The notes under the pieces are model-generated. The model saw only the letters and a list, made by a program, of their open reading frames with translations. It did no database searches and had not been told where the DNA came from. A stretch of 64,000 bases of DNA from Stropharia rugosoannulata (lineage: Eukaryota > Basidiomycota > Agaricomycetes > Agaricales > Strophariaceae). Location: NCBI GenBank assembly GCA_028532985.1, contig JANCIK010000002.1, positions 4,278,001 through 4,342,000 on the forward strand, given 5' to 3'. The position numbers were made by a program, and so were the translations under genes. Positions 1 to 12,203 of the stretch are shown one piece after another. Every line of letters begins with the position of its first letter. Positions within the stretch are counted from its first letter, which is position 1.

Positions 1-482
1 CATGGTCTGTCTTTTCGAAGGCCGTGCAGGCATCCTTTGGCCCGGATGTAATTACTGCACCTAGTGCCATGACTGGCAATACCGATACACGGTTCTATGT
101 AAGTCCTTTCAGCCGCATCTCTTGTAATAAATCATGATAGCTTACATTATAATTCCGTAGTGGAACTTGTGAGTCTGACTTCTACTTGAGAGACCTATAT
201 AGTTCATAATTCCGGTATAGGTCAGAGAATATATATCGTTGGAGTCCAACCCGCGTTGGGACAAAGTACGTTACATATCGTGACATGCTTAACTTCATAT
301 ACCTTGCTGAATTTCTTTCAAGGCTCAATATACATACCGTGGACGAGAAGATCAGTAAGCTAGTCTAATTGTTTAAGAATGACAGCCCACTCATATTCTT
401 ATCAGAAATAAAGACACACGTAGAAGGAATCAAGTTCTATACAGGTAAAATCTTTTTCATAACATCAGAAGCCAGAGATTAA
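1..482 (+). CDS. M20-family carboxypeptidase S-like protein, 3' end (5' end outside window)
   Basis: The window opens inside a zinc carboxypeptidase of the M20/CPS1 type, which would trim C-terminal residues from peptides in the vacuole or secretory path. Five exons can be read: 1-98, 161-168, 221-265, 323-354 and 406-482. Joined, they contain APSAMTGNTDTRFYWNLSEN, the metal-site region typical of this family (MTGNTDTR), followed by VGTKLNIHTVDEKI and a short C-terminal tail ending SEARD. Every intron is GT-AG and the phases agree. The second exon is only 8 nt (W, N and part of L). The catalytic N-terminal half is upstream of position 1. Family assignment rests on the NTDTRFYW and NIHTVDEK blocks, and the last few codons are less certain. 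Confidence 0.82.
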
Positions 483-1466
483 TGACTTCATTTCAAAAAG
501 AACTTATTCTTCAGTCTGACGCTAGTCTATAAGTCGCCTTCCTATATCAAGTATGGTCGAATGAGAACCTTTTGTTCTTGTACCAAGTATATGTACTACT
601 ATCGTTCATTGTTCAGTTACATGTGAACTTCCATCCTATTTTGACCCTTCAGAAAAACATTCAGCCCTGCCTGAACCCTCATGAAGATCATCATGGCCGA
701 CCCTGCGACATTCGGCACCGAGAAGCCTCGTTGCCCCAGTCAGGTTCGGCATCATCATTGACCATATGCATTATGATTAGGCGTCCTTGAAGGGTCTCTC
801 CCGAAGCGGCGTTCAGGCTCCGGCTACATTCACGGCTAAGTAGGGAGGCGGAGGACGGTGCCTAAATTTAGAGCATCTGATCCGCTCCCTGAGAGGTGCC
901 GGTGAATATTTGAATGCTGGAAGGTAAATGCTCTGATAGGCTCTGATCCAGCTCTGATTACAATCCGGGGCTGGATATTTGTTGATTATTGGTTGATTTG
1001 AATGTATTTCAAATGTTTTAAATTACAGGAAGGACATTTTATCTGCTCGGCTTGGATAATTGCATTAGAATCGGCACCCGACTCGGACTGAGCCGCTGAG
1101 CGCCGATTAACAGGGTGCAGCTTTTGCTTTAGCGATATGGAGAAAAATGAAGTACATGGTCAGGAGCTATATATACAGCTTAGACATAAACTAGGCCTAT
1201 TTCTCTGATGCATTTGTATCTACATTTCAAGGAAGTAGTTCTGTATATTCGCGCTGCCGAGTACTTTTCGGAGAATGCCGCGTCCTGGAAGTGGAATTGA
1301 TCTTGTCCGTCTTCCACAATGTCTGCAAAGCCGCCAGTCTCATAAATCCCTCTATGACTCAGTCCACGCCCATGAAGTCAACTAGTTGGTCTCACAATCC
1401 CCGGAATTACTTAGCCAAGCGCAGAACTGGAGATGATTTTCATTAAACACGTCCAGAACTTCAGGA
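483..1466. other. Intergenic, no gene seen
   Basis: About 1 kb of mixed AT-rich sequence between the carboxypeptidase stop and the transporter start. Only short frames without family features occur. It presumably holds the terminator of the first gene and the promoter of the transporter. A small cluster of CTCTGAT words lies near 930-960. Confidence 0.5.
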
Positions 1467-3436
1467 ATGTTCGCCAGACGTCAAACCTACAAGGTCCGCT
1501 ATCCTCGATGGATGGCCGGTGCGCCTCTCCTTTACTCTTCCTCTGCGCTGGCGTCGCTGGGCGATGCTATGTTTGGATACAGTCAGGGGATCATCGCGGC
1601 TGCACAGGTCCAGCCCTCCTTTATTCGCCGTATGTATGGCTCCGATGTCACGTTGGCACAGGTTCAGGCGGGTGATGATGGAGTGGATGTCTTTGTTCAA
1701 GGTACTTCCCAATGCTCTCGGATGAAAGTGTCTGCTACATATTCCCCATCTAGCTATTGTCGTGGCATGTCTAAACTTAACCGCGTTACTGGCCTCCTAT
1801 GCATCTGCGTACATCTGTGATATCTTGGGTCGGCGAACTTCCATCCGTATTGGTGGACTGATATACCTCGTCGCCTCAATCATTCAGATATTCATGCCCA
1901 ACATTACTGCCCTGATTATAGGTCGTTGCATACAAGGTCTCGGAGTCGGCATTCTGTCTATGACCGTCCCTATCTACCAATGCGAGATCGCCCCTGGACA
2001 CGGCCGCGGCCTTTTCGTGGCCATCGAATACCTTTGTCTGAACGCTGGTTACGCTCTTTCTGCTTGGGTTGGATATGGATTCTTTTTCTCTATGCCCTCG
2101 GAGATATCCTGGCGGGGACCGTACATCGTACAGGCCGGTCTTGCAGTTATCCTCATAACTTGGACATTCTTCCTCCCCGAATCTCCCCGTTGGTTGATCA
2201 AGAATGGGTTCACTAAGGAGGGCCTGCAGGCACTCGCGGACCTACACGCGGGAGGCGACATATCCTCTCCCGACATAATTGCCTCATACGCTGCTATACA
2301 AACCGCAATAGTACTCGAAGACACGATGGGGACTGCTTCCTGGGCGCAGCTATTCACGCAGTACACTCGCCGGACGGCCGTGGGCATAACGTGCCAGCTA
2401 TTTGCGCAGTTCAACGGTATTAATGCTATATTGTACTTCCTCCCCGAGAATCTCACCCGTGCCGGGTTCGACATCTCGAAGTCACTACTCTACGCGGGAG
2501 CATGTGCTATCGTATACTGTGCCGGAACTCTTCCGACTATGTTCTTAGTCGATCGCTGGGGACGGCGCAGCTTCTTGCTTGGGGGCAGTCTGGGGCTTGT
2601 GGGATCCCTAGCGCTTATCGGCGGACTCCAGTACTGGGCAGAGACGTTCCCCTTGGGGCCCCAGCGCATGGGTGCCGCGGATGGGATCTTTGCAGGTATA
2701 TGCAATCCAGAACTATGCTCACCTACTCAAAACTGACTGCTATATCTTTGTTTTGTAGGAGTATGCATATATCTATTTATATTCGGTGCAACGTGAGTGC
2801 TTAAAGATGTACCTATACACAAGTTTGAACGCTGTTCGCAGATGGGGACCGATCCCATGGCTTCTAGGCGCGGAGGTTTTCCCCCTCCGTGCCCGGGCAA
2901 AGGGAATGGCCTTATCGACCTCCGTGAACTGGATCTCCAACTTCATCATCGCCTTCATCACGCCACCACTTTTCCGTTCCATTGATGCTGGGTATTACTT
3001 CTTGCTCATGGGCTTCACCGTCGTCAGTGGCATTGTGGTATACTTCGTGTATCCCGAGACAGCGGGCAAAACGCTCGAAGAGCTTGGGGAGGTCTTCGGC
3101 GACCGCGCAGTCGGCGTCGGTGTAGTGGGAAACGAAAGGGGCGTGCCCGTGGCTGGACTAACGGCCGAGAGCGAAGAGACTCTGGAAAAATCAACTGATG
3201 AACGTCGCGAAAATGTTGCATTAGGTGTCACTGTGGCAGAACCTGGAGCGGTGGAGGCCGCGGCGATGTTGTTGGCCAATCCCCATGACACTCACGATGA
3301 AATGCGGGATGTACCACTAGACGATGTCGATGTCGACGGCAAAGGATCTTTAGGCATGCCCAACATAGGTGAGCATGGGGAAGAGGAACATCACGGAGAT
3401 GAGGCGGAGACCGAGCAGCACGGGCATTTCGAGTAA
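1467..3436 (+). CDS. MFS sugar transporter (fungal hexose-transporter type)
   Basis: Plasma-membrane sugar porter of the major facilitator superfamily, about 601 aa. Exons are 1467-1701, 1754-2695, 2759-2792 and 2842-3436, with phases that agree; the third exon is only 34 nt. Family marks in order: FGYSQGIIAA in the first helix, LGRRTS after helix 2, GRCIQGLGVG, the PIYQCEIAP loop, PESPRWLIK at the central loop, FNGINAILYF in helix 7, VDRWGRR, and PETAGKTLEELGEVF after helix 12. The last ~110 residues form a hydrophilic tail rich in acidic residues, with several histidines near the end (GEHGEEEHHGDEAETEQHGHFE region). Substrate cannot be read from sequence; hexoses or disaccharides are plausible. 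The ATG at 1467 was chosen because it precedes the conserved helix 1 directly. Confidence 0.92.
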
Positions 3437-4997
3437 AGTTCTGTAGTATTCCTCACTTTCTTCGGCATCGCTGCAGATCAATTTGTGTTGATACCTTCTC
3501 TTCAAAATCCCATATATCTGTTTGATATCTCCTGTTTATCGTAATGTCGCTTTTGTACCTGTTTGGATAAAGGTCATGATGTCTAGGTTCTTTTAACATT
3601 CAACGTTGGCAGTTTTGAAAATGTTTGGACCTTGAAGCTTGAAGCTATAAGATTGAAACATATTTAACACGTCTTCTGTCCGGCATTCCTTCAATCAAGT
3701 TCCTTGACTTGCATTTTGAGGGATCGCGCCCATCGTTTTAGCTGAATATTATGAGCATTGAAAGAGCCACTTTACGTTTGCTGTTTACATCTCCTAAGGA
3801 TAATTATACAGAGTTGCTAGGGTTCGTAATAACTTAAAATATATATCACCAACCAGTGGCGCTACATGGAACTACCTAGGCAGCTCAACTCAACACATGT
3901 GGCGAGTCGAGCTGCATAGTGAAAGACTACATGAATTAAACCAGTCTTCAAGCTTCAAGCTCACCGCCTTCTTCCGGTTGTCACTTTGCATTCATGGAGT
4001 ATCAGATTCTGTCATACACACGGAAATTATCCAACTTATTGCTGTTTTGTCCCAATCCACGAAATTGTATTTTCAGCATGCCCGTAGCTGCGGGTACTGA
4101 TCATTAACATTTTACATAACTAATCGACATAAGTCTAGTATGTTTATGATCATTCATAACAAATAAGTCGTTTGTCAGCGGCCTCATCAGTGATAATTTT
4201 CCTCTGTGCGATTGGATATGATATCTGAATGGTTGCCACCGATTTGAGATGTATTCTTCAGAGGGGAAGTCTCCTTTTTTAGCTAAATACCTGCACCTTC
4301 AACTTAAAACTCCAAGGCTGGACGCGCACGTGAAATGGATTGACAATGTGTGAGAGTATGTCATGACCGAAGCTCCAAGTACGCCTGTGTAAAGTTAAAA
4401 AACGCGTAAAGGCGATGCCGGCTACTAGGTGACACCAGAAATAGACACAAATATTGATGACCTTGAGAATTTGTGCATACGGTTACAGAAGAGCCAGCGA
4501 AGACATACTTGCTCGTTTTGGCACCCTGGAGTCGCCCTAGTAGATGATATGATATAAATACGCTAACGTAATTATAGCAGCTGGGACTCCTCACACTCGA
4601 GCGCTGAGTTCTCTTCCTTCTTGAGCATATAGGATGTCCGACGGAGTTAATGGTGTGCCGTCTGAGCTGTGATTTAGTATTTTCAAAATAAGTCAAAAAT
4701 AAGTATTTATGCACATGTTATGTTGTGCACATGAATCTGTAAACCATATACCACTTGCACTAAGTATACATATACTTACCGTCTTTATGCATGTGATTCA
4801 AGGACATTCGGCTGAAGGTAAATCATGGATATGGCGGTCGTTCTTGGGTCGTTCAATCATGTTTGTTTGGCACGGAGAGCTCTGCCACACGGCACGGCCA
4901 CATGACTCATTTTGGGAATCACAGAACCGTCACTACGCGTTACGTTGGGCGCTGTCTTGGTTGGGTCTTCACTGATACCACCATCACAGTCGCAATC
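3437..4997. other. Intergenic, no gene seen
   Basis: 1.5 kb of AT-rich DNA downstream of the transporter and upstream of the ligase gene. Small simple-sequence patches occur (gaagcttgaagct near 3630-3650). No open frame here has family features or convincing splice structure. Confidence 0.5.
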
Positions 4998-7531
4998 ATG
5001 GCCACAGATGACCTCGCTGAGATCAATGGAATTCGACCAAGTGTTCTCCTGGCTGACGGGGAGCGCCGCGAGGCAAAATCACATACTAGGCGAGTCTTAA
5101 AGCACAATTTTTTTGTCTGCAACCTATCTGAGGTTGGGCCGGATTGGTTGCGGTGTCGACTTTGCTCACCGCCAGACCACATCAACTTCGCTGATAGGCA
5201 GTGACTGACCGCATCATCACAGCTCGGCCATATATGTCGTAAAACGCACTAATGACCATTATTACTGGTGAGTCCGCTCCGGCCGCGCAGTTCTTTAGTG
5301 CTGTATTAGTTCTAAGGCGTTCTTTCGTTTTCGCCTTGTGCTGTGGCTTTTCTACTACTCCCAGCTCCTGTCCGGTAAAAAAATGTCCGCTGACTCAGAT
5401 GTATGTCAAATGACTAACGAATTGATCCTCCTTACTATTGGGTCTGCCTTTCCTTCTGAATAGGCCTGGCGAAACCAGGTGAGTGATCATATCACGCTTC
5501 AATACAGAGTGCTGATTTCACTGTTCCCTTGTAAAACCACACAACCTACATTGGGTCGCCGTACGCCTTGCCTGTCGCCTTTTTTCGGAATCGTTTCATC
5601 TTTGATCTCGTCTCCATTCTTGTGCTTTATTTACAAACAACAAAATACAACGACACAAAAACCCTTGGGGACATATCATCGCTATTTTGGACACCCTTAA
5701 TCTGACACACATCATCGGGCCTGGTTTTGCTGCGGACTTATAGAAAGGCGCTCCTGTAAACGCGCGTACATGCAAGCATCTCAAGGCACTTCTTGGCGAC
5801 AAGTACGAACACGCCAGAATTAAGATGAAGAACCCAGACGGATCGCAAGCCCATTCCTCCTCGTCCAGTACAAAGCCGAGTTCGAGAACAAGGCGAGCTG
5901 TTGGAGCAGGTACTCAAAACGTGGCATCAGTGAAGCGGAAAAATGCAGATGACCAGGATGATGAAGAAGACTGCGACTACGAAAATGGTTCCCGACCATC
6001 CAAACGACCGAAAAGGCTTATCGCCTCTTCCAAAAAAGGTAAAGAGAAAGTGGAAGACGAGGATCGCAGGGATGTTCAAGATGATGATGATGAAGATTCA
6101 CCTGCACCAACGAAAACTATACCGGCACTTTTGCTTGCGAATAAATGGGATATAGAGACGGGGCCTGATCCGACTGGGTGGTGGATGTCTGAGAAGCTTG
6201 ACGGCGTAAGGTGAGCATGCAATGATCTCTTTGCTTTGTTATCTGCAGTGTCGACTAATCATGTCTTCCAGGACATATTATGACGGCTCCCAGCTCATTA
6301 GCCGTTTAGGAAATCCATTCACTCCACCAAACTGGTTCTTGGACAGTATGTCTCATTCGTCTTACTTTGACTCTATCTAACGATACCAGAGCTCCCAAAA
6401 GATGTCACATTAGATGGCGAACTTTACGGAGGTCGAGGAGGGTTCCAGTCAACTGTATCGATTGTCAAAACCGTCAACTCTGTTCACTGGAGAAATATAT
6501 CGTTCCAGGTGCCCAGCCTGCTCACTTAGGTCACTCTGCATCTTAACATACGCTGTCCATAGGTTTTTGACATCCCCTCCCTCAACAAGCCATTCGAAGA
6601 ACGCTACGCTGCACTGCAAGGCTATTTCGGGCAGGGGGGTACGCACACCACCGACCAGATAGAGGTTGTCGCGCACATTATGGCTCAGAGTCGCCAACAC
6701 GTTCTCACGAAACTTAAGGAAGTAGAAAGTCTTGGAGGAGAGGGCGTAATGCTGAGGAAGGCTGGGTCGTGAGTGATTTCTTCTCCTTCGTTCCTATGCT
6801 TGTGCCCTTCACGATAGTCATCATCTTCCAACTCAACGCGCTGACCTGGCCCTCTAGACTATACGAAGGGCGACGTTCCGCATCTCTACTCAAGATCAAG
6901 ACATTCTACGATGCTGAAGCCGTCGTTACCGGATACGCCCCTGGCAAGGGACGGAATAAGGGCATCACGGGAGCACTTATGTGTAAGATGGAGTCTGGAA
7001 AGGTGAGTTGCGGGGTTACTGCATATGTTTACAAGGCAGGAAGTGGCGACGCCTGCATTACCCCGCCCTCACCGCAATTCAGACGGTCGGTGCTCCCCCG
7101 TTTAGATGTGTGGGTGTGGGTAGCAGCCAACTGAGCTGATCATGATTACCGGACTGCGACCGCCGTCAGCTTCCGGTATCCTGCCTCGCACTAAGATTTT
7201 CTATGGAACGTTCACAGAAAAGACATGATGTGCTAACTTCGAAACCTATTACGTTTTATTCAGCTTTTCAATGTGGGGTCAGGCCTTACGGACAAGATAC
7301 GAAAGACGCCACCAGCAATTGGTTCGATCATCACATATCGCTTCCAGGAACTCACCCGAGATGGCGTGCCGAGGTATATATTTATGATTGAACTTAGCCG
7401 TTACTTCCTAAACTGACCTCTTGACGTGCAGATTTCCCTCCTACGTCGGGGTGGCTGTTGATAAAGACCAACCGAAAGATGCCGAGATACCAGCACATAG
7501 AACGGGAAATACGGCCGTGGGCACTGTATAA
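4998..7531 (+). CDS. ATP-dependent DNA ligase with N-terminal SWIM zinc finger
   Basis: Predicted DNA (or nucleic-acid) ligase of about 460 aa from eleven exons: 4998-5089, 5223-5267, 5365-5374, 5464-5478, 5744-6210, 6272-6345, 6390-6508, 6563-6768, 6858-7002, 7264-7373 and 7432-7531. The N-terminus reads MATDDLAEINGIRPS, then a complete SWIM-type finger: CSCPAWRNQ followed after nine residues by CKHL. Next comes an acidic, lysine-rich low-complexity linker of about 110 residues, then the nucleotidyltransferase core. Core motifs are WWMSEKLDGVR (motif I, lysine nucleophile in EKLDG), SRLGNPF (Ia), LDGELYGGRGGFQ (III), GGEGVMLRK (IV) and LLKIKTF (V). A short OB-like domain follows (KLFNVGSGL, ITYRFQELTRDG, RFPSYVGVAVD). 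The finger is split over three exons, two of them 10 and 15 nt. The first intron appears to start with GC (ACTAG|gcgagt), the least certain junction. A nuclear repair role is likely by domain content. Confidence 0.88.
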
Positions 7532-8135
7532 CTGTCCTGCGTGCGTATGTGTTTCTGTTGATGAATTCTAGCATATATCCTCAAATCGATAAGCTGTCTA
7601 GCCGTCTATCAGAGCTTTTGAGTGCTCATCACACAATATTTCTCGTCTAATAGCCGACGCACATAACCTCTATTCTCTCATCTATTTTAATTTATGTATA
7701 CCCCACTGCTTACACTGATTTCTTTGCCTTTGTTTATAGTTTTCATCACGTTTCAACTCGACAGCTTACATTTGACCTAATCAGCTGGCCTAGAAGGGCT
7801 GCTTAATGTAGCAACTTCAATTTTCAAAACCTGGCCTCCCGTTGTCAATCTGTGCGTTCTTATTCAGTAGATTATCAATGTTGTTATTTATCGGTAACAT
7901 GCTACCATAATTTCAATGTAAATACCTTCTTCCGGATACGAATAGGAATAGGATATTCTATAATTAAAATTCACGAATATAAATAGGACGCTGTCGTGAA
8001 AACGGAAGATCCCTGCAAATATAGGAAGGACCACTATTTATCAGCTTGACTGACTAGACAATATGCAACCCCTAGGTGGGTAGCACAGCAAACCAAGCTT
8101 GACTATGTTCTCATGGAACATCTCACGATACATAA
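7532..8135. other. Intergenic, AT-rich, no gene seen
   Basis: About 600 bp downstream of the ligase stop, rich in A and T, with only short frames. It ends at the left terminal inverted repeat of the next element. Confidence 0.5.
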
Positions 8136-9094
8136 GTAAGGTAGATGTCATCCATTATCGACCAGGTCACGAGACGTGACTTTTTCTGTGACCCGATCGT
8201 CCAAATAAGGCGAAAAAAGCACGGAGAAACAACGGAGGTCATGTTTTGGGAGTTTAATCATAATCGAGAGGAATCTGCTTCCTGGCAATTGTAGAGTACA
8301 TACCTGAGAACATTATTTCCAAGAATGGGGACAATCGGAGCATTATGTGCGAAGTTATTTCGCAATGAAGTTCACTTTCTAAGTCAGTCATGAGAACATA
8401 TGTCTGTGCTATCAATCTTCTCATGATCTTCTAGCTTTTCTGATATCACCGAGAAACAGTGAAAAGACCAGTGAGTATCCGGCAAGGCTTGTATAGAGTT
8501 CATCTTGTTAGCATAACGGAATACTAATTGCGTGTTTGGTATAGGTGCCGGAACTGCAGCTTTTTGTGTATTTGATTTGCTAGGTAAGCCTGGTGCATTA
8601 TCGGGAGTGCTCTAATCATGTTTGTTTAATAATAATGTATTGTAAAGAGTGAGTAACTCTCACATTCTCTTTATTTACTATGTTTTCTGCTTCCGAAGTG
8701 TGTCTGATTTTTTGCCGTTTGGATGATGTGCCATTGCCAGAACCGCACAGGTTTTGTATTCTGGCCATATCCTTTCGCTTTCTGCGTCCCATTTTATGCT
8801 AAAAACGCGTTAATTGGCTTGTAATTGGCGAGATTAGGAGACGCGACTGTGATAAATGAGGCAACCTACGTATTTCCGTAAATAACTATAGCAATTCTTT
8901 CCCGTAATCTACCAAACTTAGCAAGAACGTGTATTTTAGACTAATACATATTTTCCAGGAAGTAGATTTCCCAGAAACGCGCTCAGTTATCTCAAAATTG
9001 TATCTTTTAGCTCAAATTGACGTGTTTTGCCCTTTTTTGGACTGTCACACTGAGACCACGTGACCTGGTCGATAATGGATGACATCTACCTTAC
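8136..9094. mobile_element. Non-coding TIR element (MITE-like), 959 bp
   Basis: Positions 8136-8171 and 9059-9094 are perfect 36-nt inverted repeats (gtaaggtagatgtcatccat... against its complement). Just inside the left end is a short palindrome, GTCACG-AGA-CGTGAC. The ends can be drawn so that TA flanks an AGGTAGATG terminus, which would suit a Tc1/mariner-type TA target duplication, but no longer duplication is seen. The interior is AT-rich and holds no transposase frame, so it would be non-autonomous. The repeat itself is directly visible; the superfamily is a guess. Confidence 0.78.
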
Positions 9095-10933
9095 GAGACG
9101 AGGGGAAATTCCACGGTACAAGACATCGAAGCAACTTTAAATTTACCCAGCGCTGAATTAAAGCCATTTTCGGACATCCGTAATGCTCGATATTTATACT
9201 GAAGAGTAATGGTCGCAACCGTTTACGAATTACTACTCAGTAGGTAAAAGCATGTTGCAACTAAAGGAGTCAACTCTTTTTGATTCATTTTTTCCGCCGC
9301 CTTGTCTTTATCCAAGGCAATGTACTATATTCTCACCCTTTAGGATGTAGTAGTATGCGCTTTTTTGGCTGATAATACCGTCGTGGTAGATATGTGACAT
9401 CGGAAAAGCATTTCGCATGTTATAAATATGCCGTAGTTATCTTTCCGAGTCAGTACTAGACCATATCCGCTACGGAGAGGTCACTCCTTCTTTATTTAAC
9501 TGATCTTCGTATGCATGAGACCTTTTTCTTGGGGTCCCCCTCCATGGCAAGATATGAGTTTTCAAGCCTGGGCCAATTGGTGTGCCCGCCGATTGCAATG
9601 ACATTAAGTCAATTGGGCGTGTCCAATCTTTACGAAAGAACATGGCTAGTACTGGTGAAAAGCTAGCATAAGTACCGTTGGCGGAAAACTTCTGCTCTTA
9701 CACCGTTTCTTCGGGGACGCTGTATGTATTTCAGTGCCATTCTCCCGAGGCATCGCATCACTAGACCTGGGACTGGATAGAGATCGAAATGGTGCCCGGC
9801 AGTCGCCGACTCGGAGGGGAACCAAGGGGCTATTACATAAATTCGCTGTATGTGCTGTACCGACTCCCCGATTTGTACTATGTAGCGGGCATGAGTTACC
9901 CCAAACAGAATTTTCAAAGCCTTGATTTATGTAAATCACAATCTCTTCAGAGTACTTACAGAACCATAAATAACGCGAAGGTAGGTAGTAGGTGTAGGAA
10001 GTCAAGTGGGACATACAAACCGCCAGTGACCCGGACGCCTGCCAACCGTTGGAGGGACAAATTAGATGTCGAGCATTTGTCAGGTCTTAAAATTAGATAG
10101 ATCAGGCTGATTTGGCAGACAGGTATTCGTCATCCATGCCACCACAGGCTTAGATATAGCATGTCTTGATGACATTTTCAATTCTAACGTCGAAGACGTC
10201 CTGTGATCAACGTATACGTTGCTAACCTGAGTTTGGAGGTCCTCATTACCCCAGATATGTCAGACATTGTCTTGACAGGTTTTATAATGAATTTATCAAA
10301 TGGGCGCTGCGGACTATTTCTATCAGTCGACTTATAAAGTGGCAGGTTTCACACTGTATGTCCAATAGCTGGTCCTTGTGGTCCCCAAACGGATCCGCAG
10401 CTTGGCGGATACGACATATCAACATTCACCCTTATCACTAACTTGCGTTTCAGAATGCAATATGATTATCCTCACTAGCATTATCACACAATTGGTGAAT
10501 TAGTACATCTATAACATGCTCTGTATCGCTTCGATAGGTTAAATTAACAACAAAGATGCTGTTCTTAATTTTATACCACTCGAATTGCACAAACAATGCA
10601 GGGTGCGGAGCTTGTAACAGAGTTTTACCTCTCAAGCTCTTTCACCAAATTGAGTTAGATCCCGGGACTGTTATTTTGTCTGATACTTACCACAGATTAC
10701 AATACGGTAGCCACCTCTGGTGCAGGGTATAAATTTTAAACGTCCAGTAAACCCAACAGTCGTCGACTCTCTTCAACTTGTGAGGGAGAAAAACTACACG
10801 CACCGCAAGCAGAGTAGACAAGACACCTTAGAAATGTCAAGATTTTTAAAGGCACTATCCGAATCAATTATCTGATCCAGTGCGGTACTTAGACTGTCTG
10901 GGTCGGAAATAATGGTAACAAACGGACTCGGGC
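9095..10933. other. Gene-poor spacer
   Basis: 1.8 kb without a recognisable gene. Short overlapping frames on both strands at 9640-10100 show no family features, codon consistency or splice partners. Confidence 0.5.
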
Positions 10934-11973
10934 TTTACTTAAATGGAAAGGCCGATTCCTGTTTGCCCGCCAAAATGGTGCATGACATGACATGTCTGGA
11001 GGCATCCTTTTGGTCACGGAAAACCAACCAAAAGCAGGTTAGTGTCATCAACTTGATCAATGTCTTCGCAGTATCTATGTGCTTTAGGCCGATGCACAAA
11101 GATGTCAAAATTGTCTAAGTTTCTCACGAGAGACTTTCCTTTGGTGAGAAGGCCTTGCTAGTTATTTCTTATCATACATCTTATAAGCAGAACTTGCATC
11201 GTGAATCTTATAAACTGTTATGTCGACTTATTTCGCTCAGCCGATAGGGCTAGAATTATGCACAACTCTCTACAATTGTAGAAGGGTTGTGATGCATAAT
11301 TCTCTATAGTTATAAAGACAGTATCCGTTGCTCCCAAGTTGCTCCTGTCATGCAAGAGTCATGCATGACAACCCCCTTACTTAAACCTCAACAATTAATA
11401 TACATACCAAAAATAAAGCCCTATCAAACAAACATGAGTCCTAACATTCCACAAGCCATTAATCCATAGCATAGGCCCGCAGCTTGACCTTGCTGCGGCG
11501 CCCAAGTAATAATGTTTTCATTTGAGGCCGGAATCTGGCAAGAACGGCAACGCCCGGTGTGCATAGCGGCCAACAGAATGCGTGGTATTTTGTTCAGTAA
11601 GCAAAGGCAATTTCTCAATATGGGAGTGTGTGGCACGGCGTCGGCCTGTGGCCGGAGGCCGCAGCGTGCACCAAGCGTACACTTCCGCCTTGCTTCCGCC
11701 TGTGCTTACCTGTCTATTGCTTCTCTACAACTATAGAGTATAATGCATTACACCGTTTCTACAGTTGTAGAAACTTGTGCATAACTCTGGCAGGATGAGG
11801 TGTTTCGCTATGTGTGAGAATCGGAGGTTGTTCAGACCGTCCAACATTATTTCCTTAGGGAAAATTTCGACTGTACACAGCTAGGTCTATCTACGGAGTT
11901 TGCCCAAATAAGCTACCAACGAGCGGAGAGCGAAATCTCATCGAGCCCATCCCTTAGCGAGGTTTGAAATTTG
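10934..11973. repeat. Dispersed repeat R, copy 1 (interrupted)
   Basis: Shares a ~480-bp sequence with 14257-14735, starting tttacttaaatgg and ending gaggtttgaaatttg, at roughly 90% identity by eye. This copy is split at 11230-11237 by a ~565-bp insertion; copy 2 is continuous at that point. No terminal inverted repeats or protein are evident, so the nature of R is unknown. Just after the end (11967-12015) is a run of degenerate ttgaac-type short repeats. Confidence 0.75.
11238..11802. mobile_element. Nested MITE-like insertion with long imperfect TIRs (hAT-like)
   Basis: Inserted into repeat R. The flanks carry TTTCGCT on both sides (11231-11237 and 11803-11809), a 7-8 bp target duplication, and copy 2 of R has one uninterrupted version (TTTCGTT at about 14566). 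The first ~80 bp of the insert (CAGCCGATAGGGC..., ATTATGCACAACT, CTACAATTGTAG) matches the complement of the last ~80 bp (AGTTATGCACAAG, CTACAACTGTAG). Ends starting CA and a ~8-bp duplication suit hAT elements. No transposase is present. Confidence 0.75.
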
Positions 11974-12203
11974 AACATCGAACATTGAAATTTGAACGTT
12001 GAACTTTGAAAGAACCGAATTGGAACCAGACGGTAGCGAGCCGGAAACCTTTCCTTCAGCAAGTCACCTTGACTCCTCGACATGAAATATTGTAATCCCA
12101 GAGCCCATGCCCTGACCATGCAAACAATACTATAATAGCTGGATCATATACAAGATATTACGTTTATAATAATAGCTAAGAGAAGTGACTAGGTAATGTA
12201 CTA

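Noticed and set aside
323..360. Reading the carboxypeptidase straight through 266-322
   Set aside because: The frame is open, but it inserts KYVTYRDMLNFIYLAEF into VGTK-LNIHTVDEK. GTACGT...TTTCAAG is a better intron and restores the family sequence.
9646..10100. Overlapping ~100-codon frames on both strands
   Set aside because: Similar lengths on both strands without codon bias, homology or introns indicate chance open frames.
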